From the NCBI GenBank assembly GCA_016744455.1, contig JADGEI010000006.1, positions 82,668-146,667 of the forward strand: a DNA stretch of 64,000 bases. The letters are read 5' to 3'. Below, one piece after another: positions 1 through 8,324 of this stretch (the stretch's first letter is position 1; the number at the start of each line of letters is the position of its first letter). A model generated the notes under the pieces. It was not told where the DNA came from, made no database searches, and saw only the letters and a list, made by a program, of their open reading frames with translations. The DNA comes from Alcanivoracaceae bacterium. Lineage in GTDB: Bacteria > Pseudomonadota > Gammaproteobacteria > Xanthomonadales > Marinicellaceae. The position numbers and the translations under genes were made by a program.

Positions 1-1
1 A

Positions 2-1111
2 AATGTTGAAATAATTGCTAGTAAACTAGGGCAGGGCCCACCAATTACAGCCCCAATAGAGATAAGAGTTTACGCTCAAGATAGACAAGTTTTAAGTAAA
101 TCAGTTAATAAAATTCAACAAGTAATCTCGACAACAAAAGGCACTCGAGATGTCAGGAATAATCTCGGAATTGGAGTGCCAAGCTACCAATTGAGTTTTA
201 AAGATGAAATTCTTAATCAGTATAATATTACTCGAAAACAAGTAACTCAAGCTATAGGTTTATCGACTAGTGGTCTAATAATTGGGCAATACAGGCGCGC
301 TGATGACCCTATTAATATTGTGTTACGTGATTCGAAAGGTATTGATTTTCCAATAGAACAAATTGAAAACATTGAGTTACAATTAAACAAGCAAAGTATA
401 CCGATAAGAGAGTTGGTTAATTTTAAGATGTCTTGGTTGCCAGCTTCTTTGAATCATTATCAATTACAACGATACGCAGCTATATTTTCAGAGGTTCAAA
501 CAGGAACAACCTATGCAACTGTCCTTAATGAATTAATTCCAAAGCTAAAAGCTATGGACTTACCAAGAGGTGTCAATTTTGAAGTGGCAGGATCGAGTAA
601 AGAATCTGGAAAAGCTAACAAATCATTAGGAGGTTCTGTACCACTAGGAATTATTTTGTTGTTAATGTTTCTATTGGTGGAATTCAATTCATTTTTAAAG
701 GTAAGTATAATCTTGATTACTATACCTTTAGCATTTGCAGGGGTTCCCTTAGGTTTGCTTTTAACTAATACAACATTTGGCTTCACAGCGATTCTCGGTG
801 TATTGGCATTGGTGGGTATAGTGGTCAACAACGCCATAGTATTGTTGGATTTAATTAGCAAAAATTTAGATAAAGCCCTCGAATTTGATCAAGCCATTAT
901 CGATGCAGTTACACGACGTGCTCGACCCATTATGTTAACAACAATTACAACAGTGGCAGGATTGTTTCCCTTAGTCATTACCAAAAGTACATTATGGCCA
1001 CCTTTAGCATGGACGATTATTTCTGGTTTACTAGTATCAACTTTTATGTCTTTATTGGTTGTTCCGGCATTGTATAGGTTGTTACTAAAAAATAAAGAAT
1101 GTAATTTTTAA
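2..1111 (+). CDS. RND-family efflux transporter, C-terminal part (gene starts before the window)
   Basis: The reading frame is open from the window edge, so only about the last 369 residues of an inner-membrane proton-driven RND pump are visible. The sequence shows part of the periplasmic porter/docking region, then a run of hydrophobic segments. One contains GIVVNNAIVLLD, the conserved stretch next to the proton-relay helices. It is followed by RRARPIMLTTITT, the usual RND signature before the last helices. The protein ends in a short basic tail (LLLKNKECNF), as HAE1/AcrB-like pumps do. The substrate cannot be told from this part. The membrane-fusion partner would be expected upstream, outside the window. 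Confidence 0.88.
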   Translation, partial: NVEIIASKLGQGPPITAPIEIRVYAQDRQVLSKSVNKIQQVISTTKGTRDVRNNLGIGVPSYQLSFKDEILNQYNITRKQVTQAIGLSTSGLIIGQYRRADDPINIVLRDSKGIDFPIEQIENIELQLNKQSIPIRELVNFKMSWLPASLNHYQLQRYAAIFSEVQTGTTYATVLNELIPKLKAMDLPRGVNFEVAGSSKESGKANKSLGGSVPLGIILLLMFLLVEFNSFLKVSIILITIPLAFAGVPLGLLLTNTTFGFTAILGVLALVGIVVNNAIVLLDLISKNLDKALEFDQAIIDAVTRRARPIMLTTITTVAGLFPLVITKSTLWPPLAWTIISGLLVSTFMSLLVVPALYRLLLKNKECNF

Positions 1112-1112
1112 A

Positions 1113-1139
1113 TTGATAATAATGGATAAAACCTATAAT
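1113..1139 (+). promoter_or_regulatory. Candidate sigma70 promoter for the AMP nucleosidase gene
   Basis: TTGATA (1113-1118) and a perfect TATAAT (1134-1139) lie just after the RND stop codon and 33 nt before the amn start. The 15-nt spacer is slightly short of optimal, so this is a candidate only. Confidence 0.45.
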
Positions 1140-1171
1140 ATACGCTGTCAATTTCAACTAGGATAAAAATA

Positions 1172-1954
1172 ATGATAACAAAAAATGAAATTGTCTCAAA
1201 TTGGTTGCCTCGCTACACAGGAACGGCTTTAGAAGATTTTAGCCAGTACGTATTACTAACCAACTTTTCAGATTATGTCAATCGCTTCTGTGAAGCAACA
1301 GGTGCTGAACTAAAAGGTGCTGATAGACCAATGAGTAATGCAACACATGATGGTGTCACTATCATAAACTTTGGTATGGGCTCAGCTAATGCAGCAACAA
1401 TTATGGATTTACTCGGTTCAATAAACCCTAAAGCGGTTTTGTTCTTGGGTAAATGTGGTGGCTTAAAAAAGAAAAACAACCTGGGTGATTTTATCTTACC
1501 TATTGCAGGTATTCGTGGTGAAGGAACATCGAATGATTATTTGCCGTCAGAAGTTCCAGCTTTACCAGCCTTTAAGTTGCAACGCGCCGTATCTTCAACC
1601 ATTGCAGCCTACGATAAAGATTATTGGACAGGGACGGTTTATACCACTAACCGCCGTGTATGGGAACACGATGAGGAGTTTAAAGAGTATTTGCGAAAGT
1701 GTCGTGCTATGGCGATTGATATGGAAACAGCAACTATCTTTTCTTGTGGGTTTGCCAATGAAATACCAGTTGGTGCATTGCTGTTAGTAACTGATCAGCC
1801 AATGATTCCAGAAGGCGTAAAAACAGAAGCAAGTGACACAAGTGTCTCAGCTAATTATGTGACTGACCATATCAAAATTGGTATCGATGCTTTACATGAA
1901 ATCAAAAATGAAGGTTCATCAGTCCGCCACTTACGTTTTGAAGGTTGGGAGTAA
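1172..1954 (+). CDS. amn: AMP nucleosidase, short Bacteroidetes-type form
   Basis: This 260-residue protein of the PNP/UDP phosphorylase superfamily probably cleaves AMP to adenine and ribose 5-phosphate in the cytoplasm. The nucleoside-phosphorylase core is clear: FGMGSANAATIM near residue 68, FLGKCGGLKKK near 91 and AIDMETATIF at 181-190, where the Met-Glu-Thr contacts the ribose. E. coli Amn is about 480 residues with an extra N-terminal domain. This short form, with RRVWEHDEEFKEYL and the ending VRHLRFEGWE, matches the type I know from Bacteroidetes. The start is an ATG preceded by AGGA. The 3' end overlaps the convergent kmo gene by 24 bp. Neighbour and family type suggest transfer together with the kynurenine genes, but that is inference. 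Confidence 0.87.
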   Translation: MITKNEIVSNWLPRYTGTALEDFSQYVLLTNFSDYVNRFCEATGAELKGADRPMSNATHDGVTIINFGMGSANAATIMDLLGSINPKAVLFLGKCGGLKKKNNLGDFILPIAGIRGEGTSNDYLPSEVPALPAFKLQRAVSSTIAAYDKDYWTGTVYTTNRRVWEHDEEFKEYLRKCRAMAIDMETATIFSCGFANEIPVGALLLVTDQPMIPEGVKTEASDTSVSANYVTDHIKIGIDALHEIKNEGSSVRHLRFEGWE

Positions 1955-3298
1955 CGACATAATTAATTTTTCTGCATAATTTATGTCGAGTTGTTCGATT
2001 GAAGAAATACCTAGGCTTAATTTTTTAAGAATATCAGCTTGTATCAATCCACGGGCTTGTGCTTGTGCGTAAGGGATGTGATGAAACATCACCATGGAAT
2101 ATCGGGGGATAAATTGATTTGGGAATTTATTTTCTAGTTCAAACGCGATGGCTTTTTTTAGATGAAATTTAGGCTCTCTGACTGAATCACGCATTTCGAT
2201 GTAATTTTCCAATGCCATATCAGCGATGGCATTGGCGTTGTCCTTTCTGACATCGGTATAAAGTGACATGACTTCTGGCCAGTCGTCATTGTGTTCATCT
2301 AATAGCGCATTTAAGTCGAAACAATCTTCAAAGCCACAATTCATGCCTTGGCCATGAAAGGGTACAACAGCATGTGCTGCATCACCAATTAACAGTGCAT
2401 TTTTATGGTTCCAGTTTTTACAGCGAATGGTACCGAGCATACCTGTTGGGTTTTCGAAAAACACCTCTGCAAGGTTCGGGATTAATTCTAATGTATCTTT
2501 AAATTTTTCTTTAAAAAATTGATAAACCGACTCTTTTGTTGTTAAGGACTCAAATGATAAATCTCCATCATTTGGTAAGAATAAAGTGACTGTAAAGGAT
2601 CCATCTAAATTAGGTAAGGCTATCAACATGTATTCGCCACGAGGCCAAATGTGTAAAGAATTTTTATTGATTTTAAAACGATTGGAACCATTGCTATCGG
2701 CTTTAATTGTAAGTTCCTTGTAACTATGGCTTAATATATCAAATGTGACACCTTTGACGCCTCCTTTCTCAAATGATTTGCGCACCTTTGAGGGAGCACC
2801 ATCGGCTCCCAATAAAATATCAAAGGAATGTTGTTGTGAGTTTCCTGCTTTATCAATGGTTGTGATGCTATTGTTCGTGTAATCTACTGAATCAAGTCCT
2901 TGTTTAAAATGAAATGTTACATTTCCTGTGGCTTCTGCTTCATCACGTAATATGCTCACCAATCCGCCACGTGATACAGAATAAATCACTTCTTCTGGTT
3001 TTTGTCCATAGGATTGAAACTGCAACCCACCTTCTTTGTCGTGCAACATTCTTCCTTTCATAGGAATTAACAATGTTTCAACCTTATCCATAATGCCCAA
3101 TTGTTGCATGGGTCTGATACCGCGATTTGCCAGTGCTAAATTAATCGAACGACCTGCAGAAATATTTTCTTTACGAATATCAGGTAATTTTTCATAAACA
3201 TTAACCTTGTAACCACGCTTGCCTAAAAATATGGCCATCATGGAACCAACCAAGCCAGCACCAATCATTGTGATTTTATGTTTAATCTTTGCTGTCAT
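1931..3298 (-). CDS. kmo: Kynurenine 3-monooxygenase
   Basis: This FAD-dependent aromatic hydroxylase converts L-kynurenine to 3-hydroxykynurenine with NADPH and O2. Residues 12-22 carry the Rossmann GAGLVGSM motif, an acidic Glu36 follows (VYEKLPD), and GDAAHAVVPFHGQGMN at about 305-320 is the second FAD-binding signature. The FEDCFDL segment that follows is typical of KMO rather than other class A hydroxylases. Length (455 aa) is normal. Its ATG overlaps the kynU stop in an ATGA arrangement (3295-3298), so the two are translationally coupled. It is the last gene of the minus-strand kynurenine operon and runs 24 bp into the convergent amn gene. Confidence 0.93.
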   Translation of the reverse strand: MTAKIKHKITMIGAGLVGSMMAIFLGKRGYKVNVYEKLPDIRKENISAGRSINLALANRGIRPMQQLGIMDKVETLLIPMKGRMLHDKEGGLQFQSYGQKPEEVIYSVSRGGLVSILRDEAEATGNVTFHFKQGLDSVDYTNNSITTIDKAGNSQQHSFDILLGADGAPSKVRKSFEKGGVKGVTFDILSHSYKELTIKADSNGSNRFKINKNSLHIWPRGEYMLIALPNLDGSFTVTLFLPNDGDLSFESLTTKESVYQFFKEKFKDTLELIPNLAEVFFENPTGMLGTIRCKNWNHKNALLIGDAAHAVVPFHGQGMNCGFEDCFDLNALLDEHNDDWPEVMSLYTDVRKDNANAIADMALENYIEMRDSVREPKFHLKKAIAFELENKFPNQFIPRYSMVMFHHIPYAQAQARGLIQADILKKLSLGISSIEQLDINYAEKLIMSLLPTFKT

Positions 3299-4563
3299 TG
3301 CATTGCCTCTTTTAAAATTGTTACAAAATTAAATGCATCTGAGTAAGTGTTGTATAAAGGAACCGGTGCTACGCGAATCACATTTGGATGGCGGAAATCG
3401 CAGGTCACGCCTTTGGCTTCAATGGCATCAAAAATGGTTTTGCCATCACCCGTGTTAACAATAAGAGAGAGTTGTGCGCCAGATGCTTTGCGTGATGATG
3501 GTGTGATAATGTTTAATTGTTCGCCTAATTCCTGTTGTACTAACTCACGCATATAGGCCGATAATTGTATTGATTTATTTCGTAATATTTCAATGCCGCC
3601 AGCCATTTTAATGGTGTCCAATGAGGCACGTATTGCAGCTAATGATAAAATGGGTGGATTGGATAATTGCCATGCCTCCGTACTCTGCATAGGAATAAAG
3701 GTGTTATCCATTTCAAAACGTGTTTCTTTATCATGCCCCCACCACCCTGCAAATCGTGGCAACTCTTTGTTGTGATGATGGCTTTCATGCACAAAACAAC
3801 CCGCCACGGAACCTGGACCAGAATTAAGGTATTTATAATTGCACCATGCTGCAAAATCGACTTGCCAGCCGTGCAAATCCATGACTAAATTACCTGCTGC
3901 ATGAGCGAGGTCAAAACCCACTTTGCAACCTTTGGAGTGGCCAGCTTGTGTAATCACTTCCATATCAAGCACTTCACCTGTGTAATACTGAACACCCGGC
4001 AGCATAATCAATGCAATCTCATCACCCTGATCTTCAATTGTTTGCAAGATGTCCTCTGTACATAGTGTTTCTTCGCCTTTACGTGGTTTTATCAGCACCA
4101 ATGCGTCTTGTGGATTATAACCATGAAATTTGATTTGTGACTCCACTGCATAATGATCAGATGGAAAGGCGTGGTCCTCAATCAGGATTTTATTGCGTTT
4201 GTTTGTTGGTTGATAAAAACTCACCATCATAAAGTGTAAATTTGCAGTCAGTGAATTCATGCAAACCACTTCAGAAGGTTTAGCACCTACCAATTTGGCA
4301 GACTCTTCTGCTAAAAATTCATGGTAGGGCATCCATGGGAAATCACCAGAAAAATGACCCTTAACACCTAGTTTCTGCCATTGGGTTAACTCATAATTCA
4401 AATAGCTTGATGTTTTTTTGGGTTGTAGTCCTAATGAATTGCCACAAAGGTAAATTTCATCATCTCCATTGTCTTGTTTAGGAATGTGGAACTCATTTCG
4501 CATAGGAGCTATTGGATCTAGATTATCTAGTTTTTGTGCATATTCTAAAGTAAATTTATTCAT
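3295..4563 (-). CDS. kynU: Kynureninase
   Basis: This PLP-dependent hydrolase cleaves 3-hydroxykynurenine (or kynurenine) to 3-hydroxyanthranilate (or anthranilate) and alanine. The 422-residue length fits the family. ICGNSLG-type sequence appears at about 39-45 (LCGNSLG). GFDLAHAAGN (216-225) carries the PLP-ring-binding Asp. CNYKYLNSGPG places the Schiff-base lysine at residue 244. SEVVCMNSLTANLH is also typical. Because kmo overlaps it and HAO is in the same operon, the physiological substrate is most likely 3-hydroxykynurenine. Base composition in kynU and kmo looks visibly less AT-rich than in neighbouring housekeeping genes. Confidence 0.94.
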   Translation of the reverse strand: MNKFTLEYAQKLDNLDPIAPMRNEFHIPKQDNGDDEIYLCGNSLGLQPKKTSSYLNYELTQWQKLGVKGHFSGDFPWMPYHEFLAEESAKLVGAKPSEVVCMNSLTANLHFMMVSFYQPTNKRNKILIEDHAFPSDHYAVESQIKFHGYNPQDALVLIKPRKGEETLCTEDILQTIEDQGDEIALIMLPGVQYYTGEVLDMEVITQAGHSKGCKVGFDLAHAAGNLVMDLHGWQVDFAAWCNYKYLNSGPGSVAGCFVHESHHHNKELPRFAGWWGHDKETRFEMDNTFIPMQSTEAWQLSNPPILSLAAIRASLDTIKMAGGIEILRNKSIQLSAYMRELVQQELGEQLNIITPSSRKASGAQLSLIVNTGDGKTIFDAIEAKGVTCDFRHPNVIRVAPVPLYNTYSDAFNFVTILKEAMQ

Positions 4564-4634
4564 AGTTTTTTGTTGGGTGAGAAATGCTCACCAGCAGTGA
4601 TAAAATATCACTTTTCTTATGTTAATATTAATAA

Positions 4635-4647
4635 TGGGCAGGGCCCA
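4635..4647. repeat. GC-rich inverted repeat between kynU and the cyclase gene
   Basis: TGGGC-AGG-GCCCA forms a 5-bp palindromic stem in otherwise very AT-rich intergenic DNA. There is no clear T-run on either side, so it is not a standard terminator. A 13-nt stretch (GGGCAGGGCCCAC) recurs inside the RND gene at 29-41. Confidence 0.3.
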
Positions 4648-4649
4648 CA

Positions 4650-5477
4650 TTACTTGTTTGCTTTTACTAATGGGTAAAGCACTGGGCGACTCGGTGCAGC
4701 ATCCAATTCGAATGCTGGGAATTGTAGGTTTAAGCAATATAAACCATCACTAACCGTATCACCTAAATAAACCATTTCCGTTATTGTGCGTTCTATTTTT
4801 GAATCATCATTTAATAACCGTGAATTAGGTTCAACGTGCCAATAAATATGATGATTGCTTAGTTGGCCATCATCGTACATTTTATCAACCGATGGCATAT
4901 CCACTAACAGGTGTTGTATAGTTGACTGTGCTAACCAACTCATGGCTTGATGTGTGAAAAAAGGAGGTTGATGATTTTTATCATATTGACAAGATGTTTT
5001 GTCTTTAGTATTGGGTAAAGTGCGAATAATCAAGGCATTTATTGATTGTAATTGTTGATTGGTCAATTGTGATTTTAAGCAACTCAGATCTATCACTTTA
5101 TCATTTTTTTCTAGTTCAGGTAAGTAGCAATCCTTAGTTTTTCTTGATTGGATTGGAGTAACAGAAATTAAATAACATAAAGATAAGCTTTGCTTTAAAT
5201 TGTCACCAATAGCAACACTTTGATGGACGATATGAGCAACTGACTCGGTATGTGTGCCATTACAGTGAGGTACTAAGGTGATGCTATCTACATTACAACT
5301 TCCACCTCGTTTGGTGTCCCCAATAAATCCTCCACCTTGTAAGGTTTCTTTGCTTGCAATATCTGCACCAAAATGATTGGGTTGCTCTCCATTAAATTTA
5401 AGGGGAATGGCGATGTTAATAGCATTTTCAATATCGATTTGATATTCCACATGGTTAAAGTGACATGTTAATTGCAT
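4650..5477 (-). CDS. Cyclase-family metal-dependent hydrolase, probable N-formylkynurenine formamidase
   Basis: The protein belongs to the cyclase/KynB-like family. The metal-binding segment reads HCNGTHTESVAH (71-82), a variant of the family's HxGTHxDxPxH motif with His71, His76 and His82 retained. At 275 residues it is longer than classical KynB (about 210). It sits between kynU and the ACMSD gene, and no other formamidase is present, so the likely role is hydrolysis of N-formylkynurenine to kynurenine and formate. That function is inferred from family and context. Its ATG overlaps the ACMSD stop by one base (TAATG), which indicates coupling. An 86-nt gap with a small palindrome separates it from kynU. 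Confidence 0.75.
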   Translation of the reverse strand: MQLTCHFNHVEYQIDIENAINIAIPLKFNGEQPNHFGADIASKETLQGGGFIGDTKRGGSCNVDSITLVPHCNGTHTESVAHIVHQSVAIGDNLKQSLSLCYLISVTPIQSRKTKDCYLPELEKNDKVIDLSCLKSQLTNQQLQSINALIIRTLPNTKDKTSCQYDKNHQPPFFTHQAMSWLAQSTIQHLLVDMPSVDKMYDDGQLSNHHIYWHVEPNSRLLNDDSKIERTITEMVYLGDTVSDGLYCLNLQFPAFELDAAPSRPVLYPLVKANK

Positions 5478-6496
5478 TAGATATATGCCTCTTTGTTAAG
5501 GTTTAACCATTCCAAGGCGCTTCCATGTAAGAGTCGTGCTGTGGTTTTTTCAGAATAATCCATTGATTTTATTAACTTTCCTGGTTCTAATTCTCCCAGT
5601 GGAAAAGGATAGTCCGTGCCTAATGCTAACTTATCTTCGCCCATTAAATTGATTAAATAATTAAGCATATGTGGGTCATGAACCAAAGTATCCAAATAGA
5701 TTTGTTTTAAATAATTACGAGGGTTGTGAGGGTTATCTATGGCGACCAAATCAGGACGAACATTAAAACCATGTTCAATACGACCAATTGAAGCTGGAAA
5801 TCCACCACCACCATGAGCAAAGGCAATACGTAGATTGGGTAGTCGTTCCAGAACGCCACCAAAAATCATCGAGCAGATTGCAAGGGAAGTTTCCGCTGGC
5901 ATTCCAACCAACCAGGGCAACCAATATTTTTCCATTTTGTCTTTTCCTACCATATCCCAGGGATGAACAAATATAGCTGCGCCTAACTCTTGCGCAGCTG
6001 CAAAAATATCAAACAGGTGTGGGTCATCTAAATTCCAGTTATTGATGTGAGATCCAATTTGCACTCCAGCCATTCCCAAATCATTGACACAGCGTTCTAG
6101 TTCCTTTATTGCTAATTTACTGTCTTGCATCGGCAAAGTACCCAAACCAATAAACCGTTTGGGGTATTTGACAACAATATCGGCAATATGATCATTTAAG
6201 ATTTGTGATAAATCATAGGTGTGTTCTGCCTTGGCCCAGTAATTAAACATCACAGGGACGGTGGATAACACTTGGACATTAACATTTTGCTGGTCACATT
6301 CCTGTATGCGTACTTCTGGAGACCAACAATTCTCTTCAATTTCTCGAAAAAACTTACCGTCAATTAACATTCGTGCACAGCCACATTTGTGGTGATCAAG
6401 ATTTAAAAAGCCACCATAACCGTATTTCTTTTTTAAATCAGGCCAAGTTTCAGGAAGAATGTGTGTATGAATATCAATGGTCAGGTGCTTACACAT
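5477..6496 (-). CDS. 2-Amino-3-carboxymuconate-6-semialdehyde decarboxylase (ACMSD)
   Basis: This amidohydrolase-superfamily, zinc-dependent decarboxylase diverts 2-amino-3-carboxymuconate semialdehyde from quinolinate formation to 2-aminomuconate semialdehyde. DIHTH at residues 8-12 gives the two N-terminal metal-binding His. FVHPWD (His178) and AFAHGGGGFP (His228) supply the next ligands, and LGTDYPFPLG carries Asp295. The frame is open upstream to 6598, but the ATG at 6496 is preferred because family members begin a few residues before DIHTH. That start overlaps the HAO stop by 8 nt. The resulting 339 residues match the usual ACMSD length (about 330-340). Confidence 0.92.
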   Translation of the reverse strand: MCKHLTIDIHTHILPETWPDLKKKYGYGGFLNLDHHKCGCARMLIDGKFFREIEENCWSPEVRIQECDQQNVNVQVLSTVPVMFNYWAKAEHTYDLSQILNDHIADIVVKYPKRFIGLGTLPMQDSKLAIKELERCVNDLGMAGVQIGSHINNWNLDDPHLFDIFAAAQELGAAIFVHPWDMVGKDKMEKYWLPWLVGMPAETSLAICSMIFGGVLERLPNLRIAFAHGGGGFPASIGRIEHGFNVRPDLVAIDNPHNPRNYLKQIYLDTLVHDPHMLNYLINLMGEDKLALGTDYPFPLGELEPGKLIKSMDYSEKTTARLLHGSALEWLNLNKEAYI

Positions 6497-7019
6497 CGAG
6501 TTTGTTTTCCTTGGGCATGATGGTGCCACATTTTGTACAGGTACGATTTTCTTCATTGTTGAGGAAACGCTCAAATACAGGAAAGAAGTCTTTCTCAATA
6601 TTGGTTAACCGAAAATACTCTTCATACAGTTTATTGTCACATTTTTCGCAAAACCACATTAAACCATCTTTTTCATCTTTAGTCCGTTTTCGTTCAACTA
6701 CCAAACCTATGGAGTTGGCAAATCGAACTGGTGAATGAGGCACTTCTGGAGGCAATAAAAACACATCACCTGCTTTGAGAGGATAATCGACTTTTTCACC
6801 ATCTTGAATGGTTTTTAAAAGCATTTCACCTTCCAGTTGGTAGAAAAACTCTGGCCCTTCTTCCCAATGATAATCTCTACGCCCATTTGGACCACCAACA
6901 ACCATTACAATAAAATCGCCTTGATGAAAGACTTCTTTATTACACACAGGTGGTTTTAAAACATCGCGGTGTTCGTCTATCCATTGGTTGAAATTAAAGG
7001 GAGCGATTGGTTTTTTCAT
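6489..7019 (-). CDS. nbaC: 3-Hydroxyanthranilate 3,4-dioxygenase
   Basis: This non-heme Fe(II) cupin dioxygenase opens the 3-hydroxyanthranilate ring to give 2-amino-3-carboxymuconate semialdehyde. The cupin iron ligands are visible as His51 (YHWEEGPEFF), Glu57 and His95 (PPEVPHSPVRF). A C-terminal rubredoxin-like site, CEKC (124-127) and CTKC (161-164), is characteristic of bacterial HAO. The start was moved to the ATG at 7019 because family proteins begin near KPIAPFNFNQW and this ATG overlaps the RidA-type gene stop in an ATGA junction. The length becomes 176 aa, normal for the family. Confidence 0.93.
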   Translation of the reverse strand: MKKPIAPFNFNQWIDEHRDVLKPPVCNKEVFHQGDFIVMVVGGPNGRRDYHWEEGPEFFYQLEGEMLLKTIQDGEKVDYPLKAGDVFLLPPEVPHSPVRFANSIGLVVERKRTKDEKDGLMWFCEKCDNKLYEEYFRLTNIEKDFFPVFERFLNNEENRTCTKCGTIMPKENKLDV

Positions 7020-7447
7020 GGTTGTTCCTCTGGCGTTACCGTAGCGATACACTTTAGTTCTATTGCAATGGGTGTTGGCAAACAATTGATTTCTACCGTG
7101 GTTCTACAGGGTTGGTTGCTAGCAAAATATTCAGCATAAACTTGATTGTATATTTTAAAATCATCTTTCATGTTAGTCAAAAATACTTGGACATCAACCA
7201 ATTGTTCCCAGCTGGAACCCGATGCTTCTAGGATGTTTCTAACATTTGCAAAAACGCTGTGGCACTGGGTTTCGATACAATACTCTTCGATATTTCCATG
7301 AGTATCAAGAGTAACACCAGGAATTTTTTTACTGTTTTTTTTTCTGGGGCCGACCCCTGATAAAAAAAGTAAATTGCCAACCAAGCGTGCATGCGGATAA
7401 GAACCAACAGGTTCTGGGGCGGATGATGAGGTAATTTTTTTACTCAT
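7016..7447 (-). CDS. RidA-family protein, probable 2-aminomuconate deaminase
   Basis: This 143-residue protein has the RidA/YjgF fold: SGVGP near residue 30, FANVRNILEASGSSWEQLVDVQVFL in the middle and RTTVEINCLPTPIAIELKCIA near the end. The operon contains every preceding step of the aminomuconate route, so the natural role is hydrolysis of 2-aminomuconate to 4-oxalocrotonate and ammonia, as NbaF/AmnD proteins do. It is the first gene of the minus-strand block RidA-HAO-ACMSD-cyclase-kynU-kmo. A general enamine-deaminase role is the alternative, but genomic context favours the pathway function. Confidence 0.82.
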   Translation of the reverse strand: MSKKITSSSAPEPVGSYPHARLVGNLLFLSGVGPRKKNSKKIPGVTLDTHGNIEEYCIETQCHSVFANVRNILEASGSSWEQLVDVQVFLTNMKDDFKIYNQVYAEYFASNQPCRTTVEINCLPTPIAIELKCIATVTPEEQP

Positions 7448-7877
7448 TATTTATGATCCATTTGTAGGTGTTAAAAAAATGATGAAATAAAGATGTTAAT
7501 ATGGGTTGAAACCCGAAAAGAAATTGTTCTGTTAGTTTAATGTCCATTTGCAACCAGTACTACTGGCAAATATTGAACCGGATGATTTTTCTATTGAAAT
7601 AAAATGCATTGTTTATTCTATACTGATGTTGAAGATATTTTCAAGTAGTATTCAGACTTTATTAGTTGTTATAATACCAATTATAGAGATAATAGAAAAC
7701 TTTGCATAAACATTGGGGCATGTAAAAAAGTTGCTAAAATCTTAATTCGGTTTTAAAAATTTGCAAATAGTTGCTTATTTGATTTGATTTATACCTTAAT
7801 TTGGAATTTGTTCTTCTTTTTTTATCATCCTAGAGCCATACAAAAGCCTTTTATAAAATTTAATTTTGAGAAGTATT
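7448..7877. other. 430-nt non-coding region between divergent RidA and VOC genes
   Basis: The region is strongly AT-rich and must hold promoters for the leftward kynurenine operon and the rightward VOC gene. A small perfect palindrome, GGGT-TGAA-ACCC (7503-7514), lies about 55 nt upstream of the RidA start, where an operator could sit. A TATAAT at 7670-7675 has no convincing -35 partner. I see no ORF, tRNA or terminator in it. Confidence 0.4.
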
Positions 7878-8276
7878 ATGACAACAAATGTAGGAATAAA
7901 CTCAATTGGACAAATAGCAATTGCTATAACTGATATAAGAAAGTCAGTAGCATTCTATCAAGATATACTGGGATTAGAGTTATTGTTCGAAGTCCCATCT
8001 GGTATGGCAATGTTTAACTGTGGAGGAGTACGATTGATGTTGACTACTCTACAAGGCAGCGAAATGGATCATCATACTTCTGTCATTTACTACCGTGTAA
8101 AAAATATTGAGGAATCTGCTAAAACACTTAAAAATAATGGTGCAAAATTTATACAGGAACCACAATTAGTGGCCAAAATGGTTGATCATGATTTATGGAT
8201 GGGATTTATTCGTGATCCTGACGATAATCTAGTTGGCATCATGGCAGAATTACCATTAACTAATAAAGAGGGTTAA
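7878..8276 (+). CDS. VOC-superfamily (glyoxalase/bleomycin-resistance/dioxygenase fold) protein
   Basis: This 132-residue protein carries one glyoxalase-type double beta-alpha-beta-beta-beta unit. It contains IAIAITDIRKSVAFYQDILGLELLF at the N terminus, interrupted by the usual loop, and ends in FIRDPDDNLVGIMAE, the C-terminal metal-site strand with the DPDxN turn. ATG 7878 was chosen over an in-frame TTG at 7866 because GAGAAG sits just before it. It is the only rightward gene inside the leftward kynurenine island, splitting the SDR-ALDH pair from the RidA-kmo block. Substrate unknown. It may act on a pathway intermediate or be an unrelated insertion. Confidence 0.75.
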   Translation: MTTNVGINSIGQIAIAITDIRKSVAFYQDILGLELLFEVPSGMAMFNCGGVRLMLTTLQGSEMDHHTSVIYYRVKNIEESAKTLKNNGAKFIQEPQLVAKMVDHDLWMGFIRDPDDNLVGIMAELPLTNKEG

Positions 8277-8324
8277 AAATCAATACATGTGATTCATAAA
8301 TACTCCTAGATTTTGTCTTGAAAA

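Noticed and set aside
511..861. Minus-strand open frame of 116 codons
   Set aside because: Antisense to the RND transporter's conserved membrane region; no independent coding evidence.
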